Shown here: positions 1 through 9,322 of the stretch, piece after piece
Numbering within the stretch: position 1 is the stretch's first letter
Layout: every line of letters starts with the position of its first letter
Source: Microterricola viridarii
GTDB taxonomy: Bacteria > Actinomycetota > Actinomycetes > Actinomycetales > Microbacteriaceae
NCBI RefSeq assembly: GCF_900104895.1
Contig: NZ_LT629742.1
Span: forward strand, 1,426,001-1,490,000
DNA: 64,000 bases
Direction of reading: 5' to 3'
Translations under genes and position numbers: made by a program
The notes under the pieces: model-generated
The model's input: the letters and a program-made list of their open reading frames with translations, nothing else
Database searches by the model: none
Told to the model about the DNA's origin: nothing

Positions 1-1178
1 CAGATCTCGCGTTCGACGGCCTCGAGCGGCACCGCCTCGTTGCTGGACTCGATGATCCCGAAACCCACGCCGGCTCCGTCGGTGCCCCGGGTGAGGGATT
101 CCTGCTGCACGTGCAGCCTGACTGAGGGGCGGTGGTTGTCGAGCACCGCGTCGGGGTCGACTGTGATTCCGGCGCGGAGCAGATCGACGAAACCATCGGC
201 GGTGTACTCGTCAACCTCGCGCAGATCGCCCCGTGCCGCGCGGGCGGCGACGGTGTCCGTCTGGCTGCGGAACTTCACCCCCGCCCTCCGCGGATGGCGC
301 AGCTGATCTGTGACCGCGATGACGAGGGCGCCGTTCTCCGGCTCCAGCAGGAAGGACCCGGCCACCATCCCGTCCGGTCGCTCCCACGCCTTGAAGAATT
401 GCTGCCGACGCATCTGCTCCGAGCGCGCGAGGACGCCGGCCGCATCTGCCCGGTCGCGCGCGGCCCGCGCCGCCTTGAACGCCAGTTCCGGGGTCAGGCC
501 GGCGCAATCCCGCAGGAGCTCGGGCAGCAGCGCACCCACCGCCGCGGCGAGCGCCGCCTCTCGGGCGGCCCGCAGTTCCGACGATTCGTCGGTCTGGCCG
601 CCGAGACCGTCCCGGGGCACCTCGGAGAGGAGCAGGCGCCCGTCCGGTCCGGCCCGAAGACCGCCGCGGATCGCATCGCCCACGCTGAGGCTGAACCATT
701 CGCCCGCGACTGCGTCGCTGATCGGCGCGAACCACGGGCGCACGGCCACCGAGTCAGGTGCGCCCGACTCGGTTCCGGCATCCGTTCCGGCGCCAACTTC
801 GGCGTCAACTTCGGCGTCAATTATGGCGTCGGCCGCTTCCGTCTCGGCCAGCATGAGTCCCGTGCTGAGCAGAGTCTGGGCGTCTGCACGGGAGCCGCCC
901 GTGAGCTTCTGCACCAATGCGCCCGGGCTGGAATGCCCCAGCCGGTGGGCCAGACCCTGCGCGCCGGCCTCGCGCTCCGAGCGGCGGGCCAGTGACGCCG
1001 ACGTCAGCGCGAGTTGCCGCTGCACCGTGGACGCGTGCTGCGAGAGGGCCGTCATGGTACCCAGGAGGTCGTCGTCGCCGAGTCCGTCGTAGCTGGCGGC
1101 GGTCAGGCGCACTGTGGTCTGCTCGCAGCTCTGGATGAGCTGCGCCGCGGGTGGCATTGCCGGGGACCGATCCTGCAT
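1..1178 (-). CDS. DUF222 (13E12-family) protein, 3' end outside window
   Basis: The minus strand is open from an ATG at 1178 (peptide start MQDRSPAMPP) to the window edge, so about 392 residues are visible and the C-terminus is missing. The helical body with LARRSEREAGAQGLAHRLG near residue 60 and YTADGFVDLLRAG near residue 325 matches the DUF222 domain. Family members usually carry an HNH nuclease domain after DUF222; that part would lie outside the window, so nuclease activity is inference. Residues around 120-135 (DAEVDAEVGAGTDAGT) form an acidic micro-repeat at about 790-835. The gene is divergent from the pdxH-like gene across a 259-bp gap. Such proteins are multicopy and of unknown role in actinobacteria. 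Confidence 0.8.
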   Translation of the reverse strand, partial: MQDRSPAMPPAAQLIQSCEQTTVRLTAASYDGLGDDDLLGTMTALSQHASTVQRQLALTSASLARRSEREAGAQGLAHRLGHSSPGALVQKLTGGSRADAQTLLSTGLMLAETEAADAIIDAEVDAEVGAGTDAGTESGAPDSVAVRPWFAPISDAVAGEWFSLSVGDAIRGGLRAGPDGRLLLSEVPRDGLGGQTDESSELRAAREAALAAAVGALLPELLRDCAGLTPELAFKAARAARDRADAAGVLARSEQMRRQQFFKAWERPDGMVAGSFLLEPENGALVIAVTDQLRHPRRAGVKFRSQTDTVAARAARGDLREVDEYTADGFVDLLRAGITVDPDAVLDNHRPSVRLHVQQESLTRGTDGAGVGFGIIESSNEAVPLEAVEREI

Positions 1179-1437
1179 ACCCCAATTTTACCGGCGCACT
1201 CCCGCCCGCCTCGAAGGAAAACCCTGATGTGGATGAGTTTCCTTTTCGGCCGTGCTGTGCATAACAGGCCCAGGGGAGGAGGCTCACCGGGCGTCGGTCG
1301 CTACGGCGCCGGCGCCGGCGGTGCGAGGGTGAGCCAGGATTCGTCGATCACGTAGCCGAGCGATGCGTTCGCTGAGGGCCGGCGTCCCGCGGAGACCGCG
1401 TATGCGATTGAATGTGAGGAATCTCGATGGGGGTCAG

Positions 1438-2022
1438 ATGAACACCACACGGACGCATACCTCGATCGGCCCATGGCTGCGGGCCCAGCCCGCTCTGGCC
1501 GGCACGCCGCCGACGCTCGACCGGGCGCAGATCCCGCTCGATCCTGTCGATCTCTTCGTGTCCTGGATCCGCGAGGCCGCCTCGGCCGGGGTTCCGGAGC
1601 CACACGCCGCAACCCTCGCCACGGTGGACGAAGACGGCATCCCGGACGCGCGCACGCTCATCCTGAAGGATGTGGGGCCGCGCGGTTGGGCGTTCGCTGG
1701 CCAGCGCTCCTCGTCGAAAGGGGCCCAGCTCGCGGCCCACCCGGCGGCCGCCCTGAACTTCTGGTGGCAGCCGATTGCGCGCGCCGTGCGCGTGCGCGGA
1801 GCGGTGCAGGAGGCGAGCCGTGCCGACAGCGAGGCCGACCTGGCGGCGCGCTCGGCGCCGGCGCGAGAGGGCATCCCGTCGGGCGACTGGACGCTGTGGC
1901 GGATCGAGCCGGTGCGCGTGGAGTTCTGGCAGGGCGCCCCCGATCGGCGGCACGCGCGCATCGTGTACCTGTCGGACGGCCGATCGTGGGAGCGCTCGTT
2001 CAGCGGCGGGGACGGGGCGTGA
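1438..2022 (+). CDS. pdxH: pyridoxamine 5'-phosphate oxidase family protein
   Basis: This 194-residue protein looks like PdxH, which oxidises pyridoxamine/pyridoxine phosphate to pyridoxal 5'-phosphate with FMN. Visible family features are the N-terminal SWIREAASAG segment, the FMN-binding RTLILKDV strand, the S-S-K-G-x-Q helix and the C-terminal RIEPVRVEFWQGAPDRRH with the R-x-H-x-R signature. The extreme C-terminus (WERSFSGG) departs from the usual W-x(3)-RLAP ending, so substrate identity is less certain. I chose the ATG at 1438 because the homologous sequence begins there; in-frame codons reach back to 1363 but look non-coding. The cupin gene starts two bases after the stop, so the two are probably co-transcribed. 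Confidence 0.75.
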   Translation: MNTTRTHTSIGPWLRAQPALAGTPPTLDRAQIPLDPVDLFVSWIREAASAGVPEPHAATLATVDEDGIPDARTLILKDVGPRGWAFAGQRSSSKGAQLAAHPAAALNFWWQPIARAVRVRGAVQEASRADSEADLAARSAPAREGIPSGDWTLWRIEPVRVEFWQGAPDRRHARIVYLSDGRSWERSFSGGDGA

Positions 2023-2023
2023 G

Positions 2024-2455
2024 GTGAGCGGTTACGAGCTGGCGCAGATCGGCGGGCCCGACGAATGGCGCGGCCACTACGGCGGTTTCGATGTCGCGCG
2101 GTCGCGGGACGGCCGGCGAATCGTGGACCGGGAACTGGCGATGCAGTACATCGGGTTGTCGGCGAACGCGCTCGAGCCCGGCGAGGAGGCCGGCTACTGG
2201 CACGCGCACTCGCGCATCGAGGAGGTGTACGTCTTCCTGGACGGTCGGGGCCAGATGGGCCTCGACGACGACGTCGTCGAGGTCGGCGCCGGGACCGTCG
2301 TGCGTGTTGCACAGGGCGTGTGGCGCACGTGGCGGGCTCGCCCAGACAGCCCGGGTGAGCTCCGATGGCTGTGCATCAGGGCCGGAGGCGACCAACTGCC
2401 AGACCGCCCCGACGACAGCTCGCTCAATCCGGGCAAGCCGATGCCGTGGGCCTGA
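2024..2455 (+). CDS. small cupin-domain protein
   Basis: A 143-residue single-domain cupin. The metal-binding motif is clear: GYWHAHSRIEEVYVFLDGRG gives H-x-H, then E, then the conserved G, near residues 50-70. The second motif is weaker (VVRVAQGVWRTW, no obvious histidine), which is seen in regulatory or non-catalytic cupins. The start is GTG at 2024, one base after the stop of the upstream oxidase gene, so translation is probably coupled. No substrate can be named. A hairpin lies directly behind the stop codon. Confidence 0.75.
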   Translation: MSGYELAQIGGPDEWRGHYGGFDVARSRDGRRIVDRELAMQYIGLSANALEPGEEAGYWHAHSRIEEVYVFLDGRGQMGLDDDVVEVGAGTVVRVAQGVWRTWRARPDSPGELRWLCIRAGGDQLPDRPDDSSLNPGKPMPWA

Positions 2456-2481
2456 GTGCCCCGGCATTGACGTCGGGGCAC
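2456..2481 (+). terminator. candidate terminator after cupin gene
   Basis: GTGCCCCG (2456-2463) pairs with CGGGGCAC (2474-2481) over a 10-base loop, starting at the base after the cupin stop codon. There is no T-run, so efficiency is uncertain. Confidence 0.5.
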
Positions 2482-2522
2482 CGCACCAATAGCGTTCTCC
2501 AAGAGTCACGTGTCCACAAGCG

Positions 2523-3011
2523 ATGGGGGTCGCCATGCAGGCAGTCGCGGTTGCAGGGGCACGGGCTGTGCTCGTCGTTCTCCTCGCCGTCTCCGTCCTC
2601 GCCCAGGTCGTCCTGATCCCACGGCTTGCGCTGGACACCGTCGCGGTGTTCCCGGAGGCAGAACCGCTGCGGATGCCGGGCATCATCGGCTGCGTGGCGA
2701 TCGTCCTGTGCGCGCAGGTGGCGCTTCTCGCGGCGTGGAGGCTCCTGTCGCTGCTGCGGCACGGCGGAATGCTCCAGCCAGCGGCATCCGGGCCCCTGAA
2801 CGCCCTCATCGGCAGCGGTGTTGCGGCCGTCGTCCTGTTCCTGGCCTCCTTCGCGATCCTCACTGCCGCCCAGTCGATGCCGCCCGCGGCGATGATCATC
2901 ATGGTGCTCGGGGTCCTCGGCGGGAGCGGGCTGACGGTCGGGGCGCTCGCGATGCGGGAGCGCGTGCGGAAGGCGGGTGCAGTGCAGCGCGACGTGGTGG
3001 AGGCCGCCTGA
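2523..3011 (+). CDS. DUF2975 membrane protein
   Basis: A 162-residue integral membrane protein with four predicted hydrophobic segments, at about residues 8-30, 50-72, 92-115 and 120-142, and a basic C-terminus (MRERVRKAG). Spacing of the segments and the arginine-rich loop WRLLSLLRHG after helix 2 fit DUF2975. Family members are often followed by a tiny Xre-type regulator gene, which is absent here: the next element is a terminator and a convergent tRNA. An in-frame ATG at 2535 (MQAVAV) is an alternative start. Function unknown. Confidence 0.7.
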   Translation: MGVAMQAVAVAGARAVLVVLLAVSVLAQVVLIPRLALDTVAVFPEAEPLRMPGIIGCVAIVLCAQVALLAAWRLLSLLRHGGMLQPAASGPLNALIGSGVAAVVLFLASFAILTAAQSMPPAAMIIMVLGVLGGSGLTVGALAMRERVRKAGAVQRDVVEAA

Positions 3012-3040
3012 CGCCGATCGCACCAGCTCCGAACGCAGAA

Positions 3041-3079
3041 ACGGGTGAAGCCCCGGCCACTGGCCGGGGCTTCACCCGT
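3041..3079. terminator. strong bidirectional terminator
   Basis: A perfect 19-bp inverted repeat has arms 3041-3059 and 3061-3079, reading ACGGGTGAAGCCCCGGCCA in the left arm. It lies between the DUF2975 gene (plus) and the tRNA-Arg gene (minus) and can serve both. Confidence 0.85.
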
Positions 3080-3090
3080 TGTTGCTGCTG

Positions 3091-3163
3091 TGCCCCCGGA
3101 GGGATTCGAACCCCCGACCTTCGGTACCGGAAACCGGCGCTCTATCCCCTGAGCTACGGAGGC
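3091..3163 (-). tRNA. tRNA-Arg (anticodon CCG)
   Basis: The minus strand folds into a cloverleaf of 73 nt. The acceptor stem is GCCTCCG/CGGGGGC, the D-stem GCTC/GAGC, the anticodon loop TTCCGGT with anticodon CCG, and the T-arm GGGGGTTCGAATCCCTC. CCG reads the arginine codon CGG. The 3' CCA is not encoded. The outermost anticodon-stem pair appears to be C27-A43, a mismatch. The gene lies 750 bp from argS, which encodes the synthetase that charges it. Confidence 0.95.
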
Positions 3164-3236
3164 GCTTGAACGAGATTACCGCATTCCGACCGCGTCGAAA
3201 GACCACGGGCTGCGACGGCAGCCGGAGCGGGCCGCG

Positions 3237-3869
3237 CTACTCCGGCAGGTGCGAGAGCGCCGCGTTCACGAGCGTCTGCGCGTCGCCCGGCTCGAAGAAC
3301 ATCGTCGAGGTGGCGCTCAGCCAGTACGTCGGCGTGAAGACCTGCACCTCGCCGCTCTTCGGGTCGAAGAAGCCGTTCACCGCGGGCGGGGTGCCATAGG
3401 TCGGCACCGGCGTGCTGGAGGCTGCCGCCGCGTTCAGGGCCAGCGTCAGCTGCTCCGGGCTCGGCTGCGACAGGGCGAAGTTCATCAGCTCGTTGCTGGT
3501 CTGGTGCAGGTAGCCGCAGGCGATGCCGTTGTCTGCCAGCGCGAGGGCGGCCAGCGAGCCCTCGGCCGGCTCGAAGCCCGGGTCAGTGCTGACGTTCGGG
3601 TTGAAGTCGTAGATGTCCTGCGGGGTGAGCAACGTCTCACAGTCGATCGTGATGGGCGTGCCCGGCTCGATGCTCGGCGTCGGCTCCGCCGTCGGCTCGT
3701 CCGTCGCGGCGTCCGTCGGGGCCGCGGTCGCGGTTGCGTCCGGTGTCGCCTCCGGGGTCGGCTCCGCCGAGCAGCCGGCGAGGCCGAGCACGGCAATCGC
3801 GGCAAGGGATCCGACGAGCAGGAAGGAGCGCGAGCGCGCGCGCGACGCAGGGACAAGAGCGAGAGGCAT
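3237..3869 (-). CDS. putative lipoprotein of unknown function
   Basis: A 210-residue secreted lipoprotein. A basic N-terminus (RARSR) and hydrophobic stretch lead to the lipobox VLGLAGC, with lipidation expected at Cys33. A Pro/Thr/Glu-rich linker of about 40 residues follows, then a globular domain with [19 protein letters not shown] and a cysteine at IACGY that could form a disulfide with Cys in IDCE. No enzyme motif is recognised. It is divergent from argS across only 45 bp, so the promoters are back to back. Confidence 0.75.
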   Translation of the reverse strand: MPLALVPASRARSRSFLLVGSLAAIAVLGLAGCSAEPTPEATPDATATAAPTDAATDEPTAEPTPSIEPGTPITIDCETLLTPQDIYDFNPNVSTDPGFEPAEGSLAALALADNGIACGYLHQTSNELMNFALSQPSPEQLTLALNAAAASSTPVPTYGTPPAVNGFFDPKSGEVQVFTPTYWLSATSTMFFEPGDAQTLVNAALSHLPE

Positions 3870-3900
3870 GTACGCGACTTTAGCAATCAGGCGGCCCGGC

Positions 3901-3906
3901 TAAGAT
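3901..3906 (+). promoter_or_regulatory. -10 element of argS (leaderless transcript)
   Basis: TAAGAT ends eight bases before the GTG start of argS at 3915. No Shine-Dalgarno sequence fits in between, so a leaderless mRNA starting at or near the GTG is likely. Confidence 0.55.
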
Positions 3907-3914
3907 TGTGCCTC

Positions 3915-5609
3915 GTGACTCCCGCAGAACTTTCTCAGTCCCTCGTCGGCATCGTTCAGAGCATTGTCGACGGCCGACGATCGGCAGAGCAGGGCGAGAA
4001 CGGCGCTGCGGATGCCGCAGCGCCGGTGATCACCGCCGCCGACGTCGTCCTGGAGCGCCCGAAGAACCGCGACCACGGCGACTGGGCATCCAACATCGCC
4101 ATGAAGCTGGCCAAGCCGCTCGGCGCCAACCCGCGCGAGCTCGCCACCGAGATCGCCGCCGCCGCCGCGGGCATCGACGGCATCGCCAGCGCCGAGGTCG
4201 CCGGGCCCGGCTTCATCAACTTCCGCATCGACGCGGCCGCAGCCGGCGCCCTGGCCCGGGCCATCGTCGAGGCCGGCAAGGCCTACGGCACGAGCGACTC
4301 GCTCGCCGGCAGCACCATCAACCTCGAGTTCGTCTCGGCCAACCCGACCGGCCCGCTGCACATCGGCCACACCCGCTGGGCCGCGCTCGGCGACTCCATC
4401 GGCCGGGTGCTCCGCGCCGCCGGTGCCACCGTCGCCAACGAGTACTACATCAACGACGCCGGCAACCAGATGCAGAACTTCGGCGCATCCGTGCTGGCCG
4501 CCGCGAAGGGCGAGCCCACCCCGGAGGGCGGCTACCCCGGCGCCTACATCGCGACGCTCGCCGAGCAGGTGCTCGCCCGCGAGCCCAAGCTGCTCGAGTT
4601 CGATGACGCCATCGCGCTGCACACCGCCACCGAGATCGCCTACGAGCTGCAGCTCGCCGAGATCAAGGCCTCGCTCGACCGCTTCAACGTGCACTTCGAC
4701 GTGTGGACCAGCGAGCGCACCCTGCACGCCCCCGGCGAGGACGGCATCTCCGACATCGACACCGCCGTGGAGCGCCTGCGCGCCCAGGGCCACGTGTACG
4801 AGGAGGACGACGCCGTCTGGGTGCGCACCACCGACTTCGGCGACGACAAGGATCGCGTCATCCGCCGCGGCAACGGCATCTACACCTACTTCGCCGCAGA
4901 TGCCGCCCTCTACCTCGACAAGGGCGACCGCGGCTTCCAGCACAAGATCTACCTGCTCGGCGCCGACCACCACGGCTACGTGCACCGCCTCAAGGCCCTC
5001 GCCGGCGCCGCCGGCGACGACCCGGAGAAGGACGTCGAGGTGCTCATCGGCCAGCTGGTCAGCATCAACGGCGCCAAACTCTCCAAGCGCGCGGGCAACA
5101 TCATCGAGCTCGACGACCTGCAGGCCTGGCTCGGCACCGACGCGCTGCGCTACACGCTCGGCCGCTACCCGGCGGACTCCCCGCTGACCATCGACCCCGA
5201 GATCCTGCAGCGCCGCACCAACGACAACCCCGTCTTCTATGTGCAGTACGTGCACGCCCGCACCACGGGTGTCGCCCGCAACGCGCTGGCCGCCGGCGTC
5301 GACCGCAGCGTGTTCGCCCCCGAACTGCTCGACCACGAGAGCGAGTCCGCCTTGCTCGGCGGCCTGCAGGAGTTCCCGCGCATCGTCGCCCAGGCGGCCA
5401 CGCTGCGCGAGCCGCACCGCGTCGCCCGCTACCTCGAGGAGCTGGCCGGCCTGTACCACCGCTGGTACGACAGCTGCCGCGTCACCCCGCTCGGCGAGGA
5501 ACCGGTCGGCGATGTGCACCGCACCCGCCTCTGGCTGAACGACGCGACCGGCCAGGTCATCAGGAACGGCCTCGCCCTGCTGGGCGTCAGCGCGCCGGAG
5601 CGGATGTAG
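3915..5609 (+). CDS. argS: arginyl-tRNA synthetase
   Basis: Class I synthetase of 564 residues that charges tRNA-Arg with arginine in the cytoplasm. The HIGH motif is intact at residues 149-152 ([11 protein letters not shown]). The KMSKS-equivalent loop is [12 protein letters not shown], as usual for ArgRS. The N-terminal Add-1 domain and C-terminal anticodon-binding DALR domain ([14 protein letters not shown]) are both present. I place the start at GTG 3915 ([10 protein letters not shown]) because the family N-terminus begins there and a TAAGAT -10 element lies just upstream. It is followed after two bases by a DUF2993 gene and then by lysA, the normal actinobacterial order. Confidence 0.97.
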   Translation: MTPAELSQSLVGIVQSIVDGRRSAEQGENGAADAAAPVITAADVVLERPKNRDHGDWASNIAMKLAKPLGANPRELATEIAAAAAGIDGIASAEVAGPGFINFRIDAAAAGALARAIVEAGKAYGTSDSLAGSTINLEFVSANPTGPLHIGHTRWAALGDSIGRVLRAAGATVANEYYINDAGNQMQNFGASVLAAAKGEPTPEGGYPGAYIATLAEQVLAREPKLLEFDDAIALHTATEIAYELQLAEIKASLDRFNVHFDVWTSERTLHAPGEDGISDIDTAVERLRAQGHVYEEDDAVWVRTTDFGDDKDRVIRRGNGIYTYFAADAALYLDKGDRGFQHKIYLLGADHHGYVHRLKALAGAAGDDPEKDVEVLIGQLVSINGAKLSKRAGNIIELDDLQAWLGTDALRYTLGRYPADSPLTIDPEILQRRTNDNPVFYVQYVHARTTGVARNALAAGVDRSVFAPELLDHESESALLGGLQEFPRIVAQAATLREPHRVARYLEELAGLYHRWYDSCRVTPLGEEPVGDVHRTRLWLNDATGQVIRNGLALLGVSAPERM

Positions 5610-5611
5610 TC

Positions 5612-6400
5612 ATGTCGGAGGCGCTGGGCGCGACAGAGACCGGAACCGGGGCGAGAAGGCGCCGGAATCCGCTCACGATCGTGCTCAGCGTTCTGATCGG
5701 ACTCGGCGTGCTCGTCGCGGTGTTCTTCATCGCCGACGGCATCGCCCGCGGCGTGGCCGAGCGCCGCGTCGCCGAGGAGATCGTCGCGCAACTGCCGCAC
5801 GGCGTCGTCGCCAGCCCGAGCGTGCACATCGGCGGCACCAGCGTGATCGCGCAGTACCTGGGCGGCCGCTTCGAAGACGTCACCGTCTCGGCCCCGGATG
5901 CCGTCGTCGACGGCATCCCCGCCGACGTCACGCTGCAGGCCAACGGCTTCCCCGTCGACACCACCCAGCCCGTCGACACGCTGACCGGAACGGTCACGCT
6001 CAGCGAGGACGCGCTGAACACCCTGGTGGAGCGCACCGCCCCGAACTCCGCCGTGCAGCTCGGCTCCGGCGAGCTCAGCTACGCGGCCGAGGCCAGCTTC
6101 TTCGGCTTCACCGTCGGCTACCGGGTGACCGGCGAGCTGCAGGCGGCCGGCGACAGCGTGCTCGTCACCCCCACCGGCGCCGAGGTCACGGCCGGCGGCG
6201 GCAGCCTCGACGTCGGCAGGCTCGTCGACCTGATCGTCGGCTCCGAGCCGATCAGCGTCTGCACCGCGCAGTACCTGCCGGTCGGCATCCAGGTCAGCGG
6301 CATCGACGTCGTGCCCGGCAGCGCGACGGTGCGCCTCGAGGCGCACGACCTGGTGCTCAACGACGACACCCTCGGCACACTGGGCAGCTGCGCGCCGTAG
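5612..6400 (+). CDS. DUF2993 (LmeA-like) membrane-anchored protein
   Basis: A 262-residue protein with a short cytoplasmic Arg-rich N-terminus (GARRRRNP), one transmembrane helix at about 22-42 and an extracytoplasmic domain of the DUF2993 type. The repeated strand pattern VTVSAPDAVVDGIPADV and the conserved late cysteines (VCTAQYLP, LGSCAP) fit. In mycobacteria the DUF2993 protein LmeA takes part in lipomannan/mannan maturation; a role in cell-envelope glycolipid metabolism is inference. It begins two bases after the argS stop and is probably co-transcribed with it. Confidence 0.75.
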   Translation: MSEALGATETGTGARRRRNPLTIVLSVLIGLGVLVAVFFIADGIARGVAERRVAEEIVAQLPHGVVASPSVHIGGTSVIAQYLGGRFEDVTVSAPDAVVDGIPADVTLQANGFPVDTTQPVDTLTGTVTLSEDALNTLVERTAPNSAVQLGSGELSYAAEASFFGFTVGYRVTGELQAAGDSVLVTPTGAEVTAGGGSLDVGRLVDLIVGSEPISVCTAQYLPVGIQVSGIDVVPGSATVRLEAHDLVLNDDTLGTLGSCAP

Positions 6401-6578
6401 CCGCCAGGCCCGCGGCCGATTGGCAGGCCCCGCCCGGTTCTCGCTAGTATTTGCCGTACCTCGCCCCGCCGCTCACCTGCGGCAGGCGGCGACCTCTGTT
6501 TGCTGGCTTCAGGGACCAATCCGGGTTCGCTCGCCACGCAGTGTGACTCCCACTCGTTCTCTCCGTGAGGTCCTCACC

Positions 6579-8009
6579 GTGGCCAATTTTGCCCTCGCCC
6601 CCGACTGGCTGGCCGTTCCAGTCCAGCCAAACGCCCTGAACCCGGCCATCTGGCCGGCACATGCCGAGCGCACGGATGCCGGTGAGATCAGCATCGCCGG
6701 TGTCTCGGCGCGTGCGCTGGCCGCCGAATTCGGCACCCCGCTCTACGTCTTCGACGAGGAGGACGTGCGCTCCCGCGCCGCCCAGATGCGCGAGACCTTC
6801 GAGGCGGCCTTCGCCGCCATCGGCACCACTGTTTCCGTTTATTACGCCGGCAAGGCGTTCCTCAGCACGGCCGTCGTCGGCTGGGTGCGCGACGCCGGCC
6901 TCCGCGTCGACGTCTGCAGCGGGGGAGAGCTCGCCGTCGCCCTCGCCGGCGGCGCCCCGGCATCCGAGCTCGGCTTCCACGGCAACAACAAGTCCGTCGC
7001 CGAGATCGACCGCGCCGTCGCCCTCGGCCTCGGCACCATCGTCATCGACAGCTCGATCGAGATCGAGCGGGTGGCCGCGGCCGCCGCGCGGCTCGGCCGG
7101 GTGCAGGCGGTGCGCCTCCGCGTGAACAGCGGCGTGCACGCCCACACCCACGAGTTCCTGGCCACCGCGCACGAGGACCAGAAGTTCGGCATCACGCTCG
7201 CCGACGCCCCCGCCGTCGTCGCCGCCATCCGCGCCCACGACAGCCTCGACTTCCGCGGCCTGCACTGCCACATCGGCTCGCAGATCTTCGACGCGGCCGG
7301 CTTCGCCGAGTCCGCCGCGCGACTGCTCACCCTTCAGGCCGAGCTGCTCGACGGCGGGCCCGTTCCCGAGCTCAACCTCGGCGGCGGCTTCGGCATCGCC
7401 TACACCGAGGCAGACAGCCCAGCCGCCATCGCGGACATCGCCCGCGGCATGGCCGCCGCCGTCGGCGAGCAGTGCGCCCGCCTCGGCATCCCCGTGCCGC
7501 ACATCGCCATCGAGCCCGGCCGCTCCATCGTCGGCAACGCCGGCGTCACCCTGTACGAGGTCGGCACCACCAAGCAGGTCAGCGTCCCGGATGCCGGCGG
7601 CGCCGACACCGACAACACCCGCCTCTACGTGAGCGTCGACGGCGGCATGAGCGACAACGCCCGCCCCGCCCTCTACGGAGCCGACTACACGGTGCGCGTG
7701 GCCAACCGCGCCTCCGAGGCGCCCGTGCGCCTGGTGCGGGTCGCCGGCAAGCACTGCGAGTCCGGCGACATCGTCGTGGACGCCGACTACCTGCCGAGCG
7801 ACGTCACCCCGGGCGACCTGCTCGCCGTCGCCGCGACCGGCGCCTACTGCTTCTCGCTCTCCAACAACTACAACTACCTCACCCGCCCGCCCGTCGTGGC
7901 CGTCAAGGCCGGCTCAGCCCGCCTCATCGTCCGCGGCGAGACCGAGGCCGACCTGCTCGCCCGCGACCTAGGCGCAGCCGGCTCAACCGTTCAGGAGACC
8001 GCACGATGA
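6579..8009 (+). CDS. lysA: diaminopimelate decarboxylase
   Basis: A 476-residue PLP enzyme that decarboxylates meso-diaminopimelate to L-lysine. The PLP lysine is K92 in VYYAGKAF. The glycine-rich phosphate loop is LNLGGGFGIAY and the substrate-binding EPGRSIV motif follows. The C-terminal CESGDIV and GAYCFSLSNNYNY motifs are characteristic of LysA. The GTG at 6579 (VANFALAPDW) is chosen from homology; the reading frame is open further upstream to 6420 but that part is not conserved-looking. The gene leads the lysA-hom-thrC-thrB operon, and its stop overlaps the hom start (ATGA). The 178-bp leader shows no riboswitch fold that I can recognise; TAGTAT at 6445-6450 could be a -10 element. Confidence 0.95.
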   Translation: MANFALAPDWLAVPVQPNALNPAIWPAHAERTDAGEISIAGVSARALAAEFGTPLYVFDEEDVRSRAAQMRETFEAAFAAIGTTVSVYYAGKAFLSTAVVGWVRDAGLRVDVCSGGELAVALAGGAPASELGFHGNNKSVAEIDRAVALGLGTIVIDSSIEIERVAAAAARLGRVQAVRLRVNSGVHAHTHEFLATAHEDQKFGITLADAPAVVAAIRAHDSLDFRGLHCHIGSQIFDAAGFAESAARLLTLQAELLDGGPVPELNLGGGFGIAYTEADSPAAIADIARGMAAAVGEQCARLGIPVPHIAIEPGRSIVGNAGVTLYEVGTTKQVSVPDAGGADTDNTRLYVSVDGGMSDNARPALYGADYTVRVANRASEAPVRLVRVAGKHCESGDIVVDADYLPSDVTPGDLLAVAATGAYCFSLSNNYNYLTRPPVVAVKAGSARLIVRGETEADLLARDLGAAGSTVQETAR

Positions 8010-9322
8010 TCGCCTACCGCTCCCTCCGCGTCGCCCTGCTGGGAGGCGGGTCCGTCGGCGCCCAGGTCGCCCGCCTCCTGCTCGAGGAGCAGGAGGAGCT
8101 CGCCCTCCGCGTCGGCGCCAAGCTCGAGCTGATCGGCATCGCCGTGCGCGACGTCAACGCCGAGCGCACCGTCGACCTGCCCCGCGAGCTGTTCACCACG
8201 GATGCCGAATCGCTCATCCTCGGCGCTGACGTCGTGATCGAGCTGATGGGCGGCATCGAGCCGGCCCGCACCCTCATCCTGCAGGCGCTCGGATCCGGCG
8301 CCGATGTTGTCACCGCCAACAAGGCCCTGATCGCCACCCACGGCCCGGAGCTCTTCGCCCTGGCCGAGCAGGTCGGCGCGCAGCTCAACTACGAGGCGGC
8401 CGTCGGCGGCGCCATCCCGATCATCCGGCCGCTGCGCGACAGCCTCGCCGGCGACACCGTGCTGCGCATCCTCGGCATCGTCAACGGCACCACGAACTTC
8501 ATCCTCGACCAGATGGACTCGACCGGCGCCACGCTGGAGGACGCCCTCGCCACGGCGACGGCGCTCGGCTATGCAGAGGCAGACCCGACCGCCGACATCG
8601 GCGGTTACGACGCCGCCCAGAAGGCCGCCATCCTGGCCGGACTCGCCTTCCACACCTCGGTGCCGATCGACTCCGTCTACCGCGAGGGCATCACCGGGAT
8701 CACGGCCGAGCAGATCGCCTCCGCCCAGAAGGCCGGCTACGTCGTCAAGCTGCTCGCCGTCTGCGAGCGCGTCACCGACCCCGCCACCGGCATCGAGGGC
8801 GTCTCCGCCCGCGTGCACCCCGCCATGGTTCCGCGCGACCACCCGCTGGCCGCCGTCCGCGGCGCGAACAACGCCGTCTTCGTCGAGGCGGAGTCGGCCG
8901 GCAGCCTGATGTTCTACGGCGCGGGCGCCGGGGGAGTGGAGACGGCATCCGCCGTGCTCGGCGACCTCGTCTCGCTCGGCCGCAGGCACGTCGCCGGCGG
9001 CCCCGGCCTCGGCGAGTCCACCCACTCCGAACTGCCGATCCTCGACATCAGCAGCGTGAGCACCCGCTACTCGGTCACCCTCGAGGTCACCGACGAGCCC
9101 GGCGTCCTGGCCGCCATCGCCAACGTCTTCGCCGAGAACGGCGTGTCGGTCGAGCTCGTCGAGCAGTCGATCCAGGGCGACGCCGGCACGGCTACCCTTG
9201 TGATCGGGACCCACCAAGCCCCCGAGGCCGCGCTCGCGGCCACGGTCGACGCCCTGTCGTCAAACAGTGTTGTGACATCCGTCGCATCCGTCATCAGAGT
9301 TGAAGGAGCCCAGCGACCATGA
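8006..9322 (+). CDS. hom: homoserine dehydrogenase
   Basis: A 438-residue enzyme that reduces aspartate semialdehyde to homoserine, the branch point to threonine and methionine. The N-terminal Rossmann motif is LLGGGSVG (G13, G15, G18). The catalytic domain contains NGTTNFILDQM and YAEADPTADIGGYDAAQK. A C-terminal ACT domain starts near residue 350 (YSVTLEVTDEPGVLAAI), which in this family mediates feedback inhibition by threonine. The start overlaps the lysA stop by four bases and the stop overlaps thrC, giving tight translational coupling. Confidence 0.97.
   Translation: MIAYRSLRVALLGGGSVGAQVARLLLEEQEELALRVGAKLELIGIAVRDVNAERTVDLPRELFTTDAESLILGADVVIELMGGIEPARTLILQALGSGADVVTANKALIATHGPELFALAEQVGAQLNYEAAVGGAIPIIRPLRDSLAGDTVLRILGIVNGTTNFILDQMDSTGATLEDALATATALGYAEADPTADIGGYDAAQKAAILAGLAFHTSVPIDSVYREGITGITAEQIASAQKAGYVVKLLAVCERVTDPATGIEGVSARVHPAMVPRDHPLAAVRGANNAVFVEAESAGSLMFYGAGAGGVETASAVLGDLVSLGRRHVAGGPGLGESTHSELPILDISSVSTRYSVTLEVTDEPGVLAAIANVFAENGVSVELVEQSIQGDAGTATLVIGTHQAPEAALAATVDALSSNSVVTSVASVIRVEGAQRP

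Noticed and set aside
3900-5519. 539-codon open frame antisense to argS
   Set aside because: Same shadow effect; argS has complete catalytic motifs on the other strand.
6401-6578. Lysine riboswitch or T-box in front of lysA
   Set aside because: I could not find the conserved core of either class or an antiterminator fold in the 178-bp leader.
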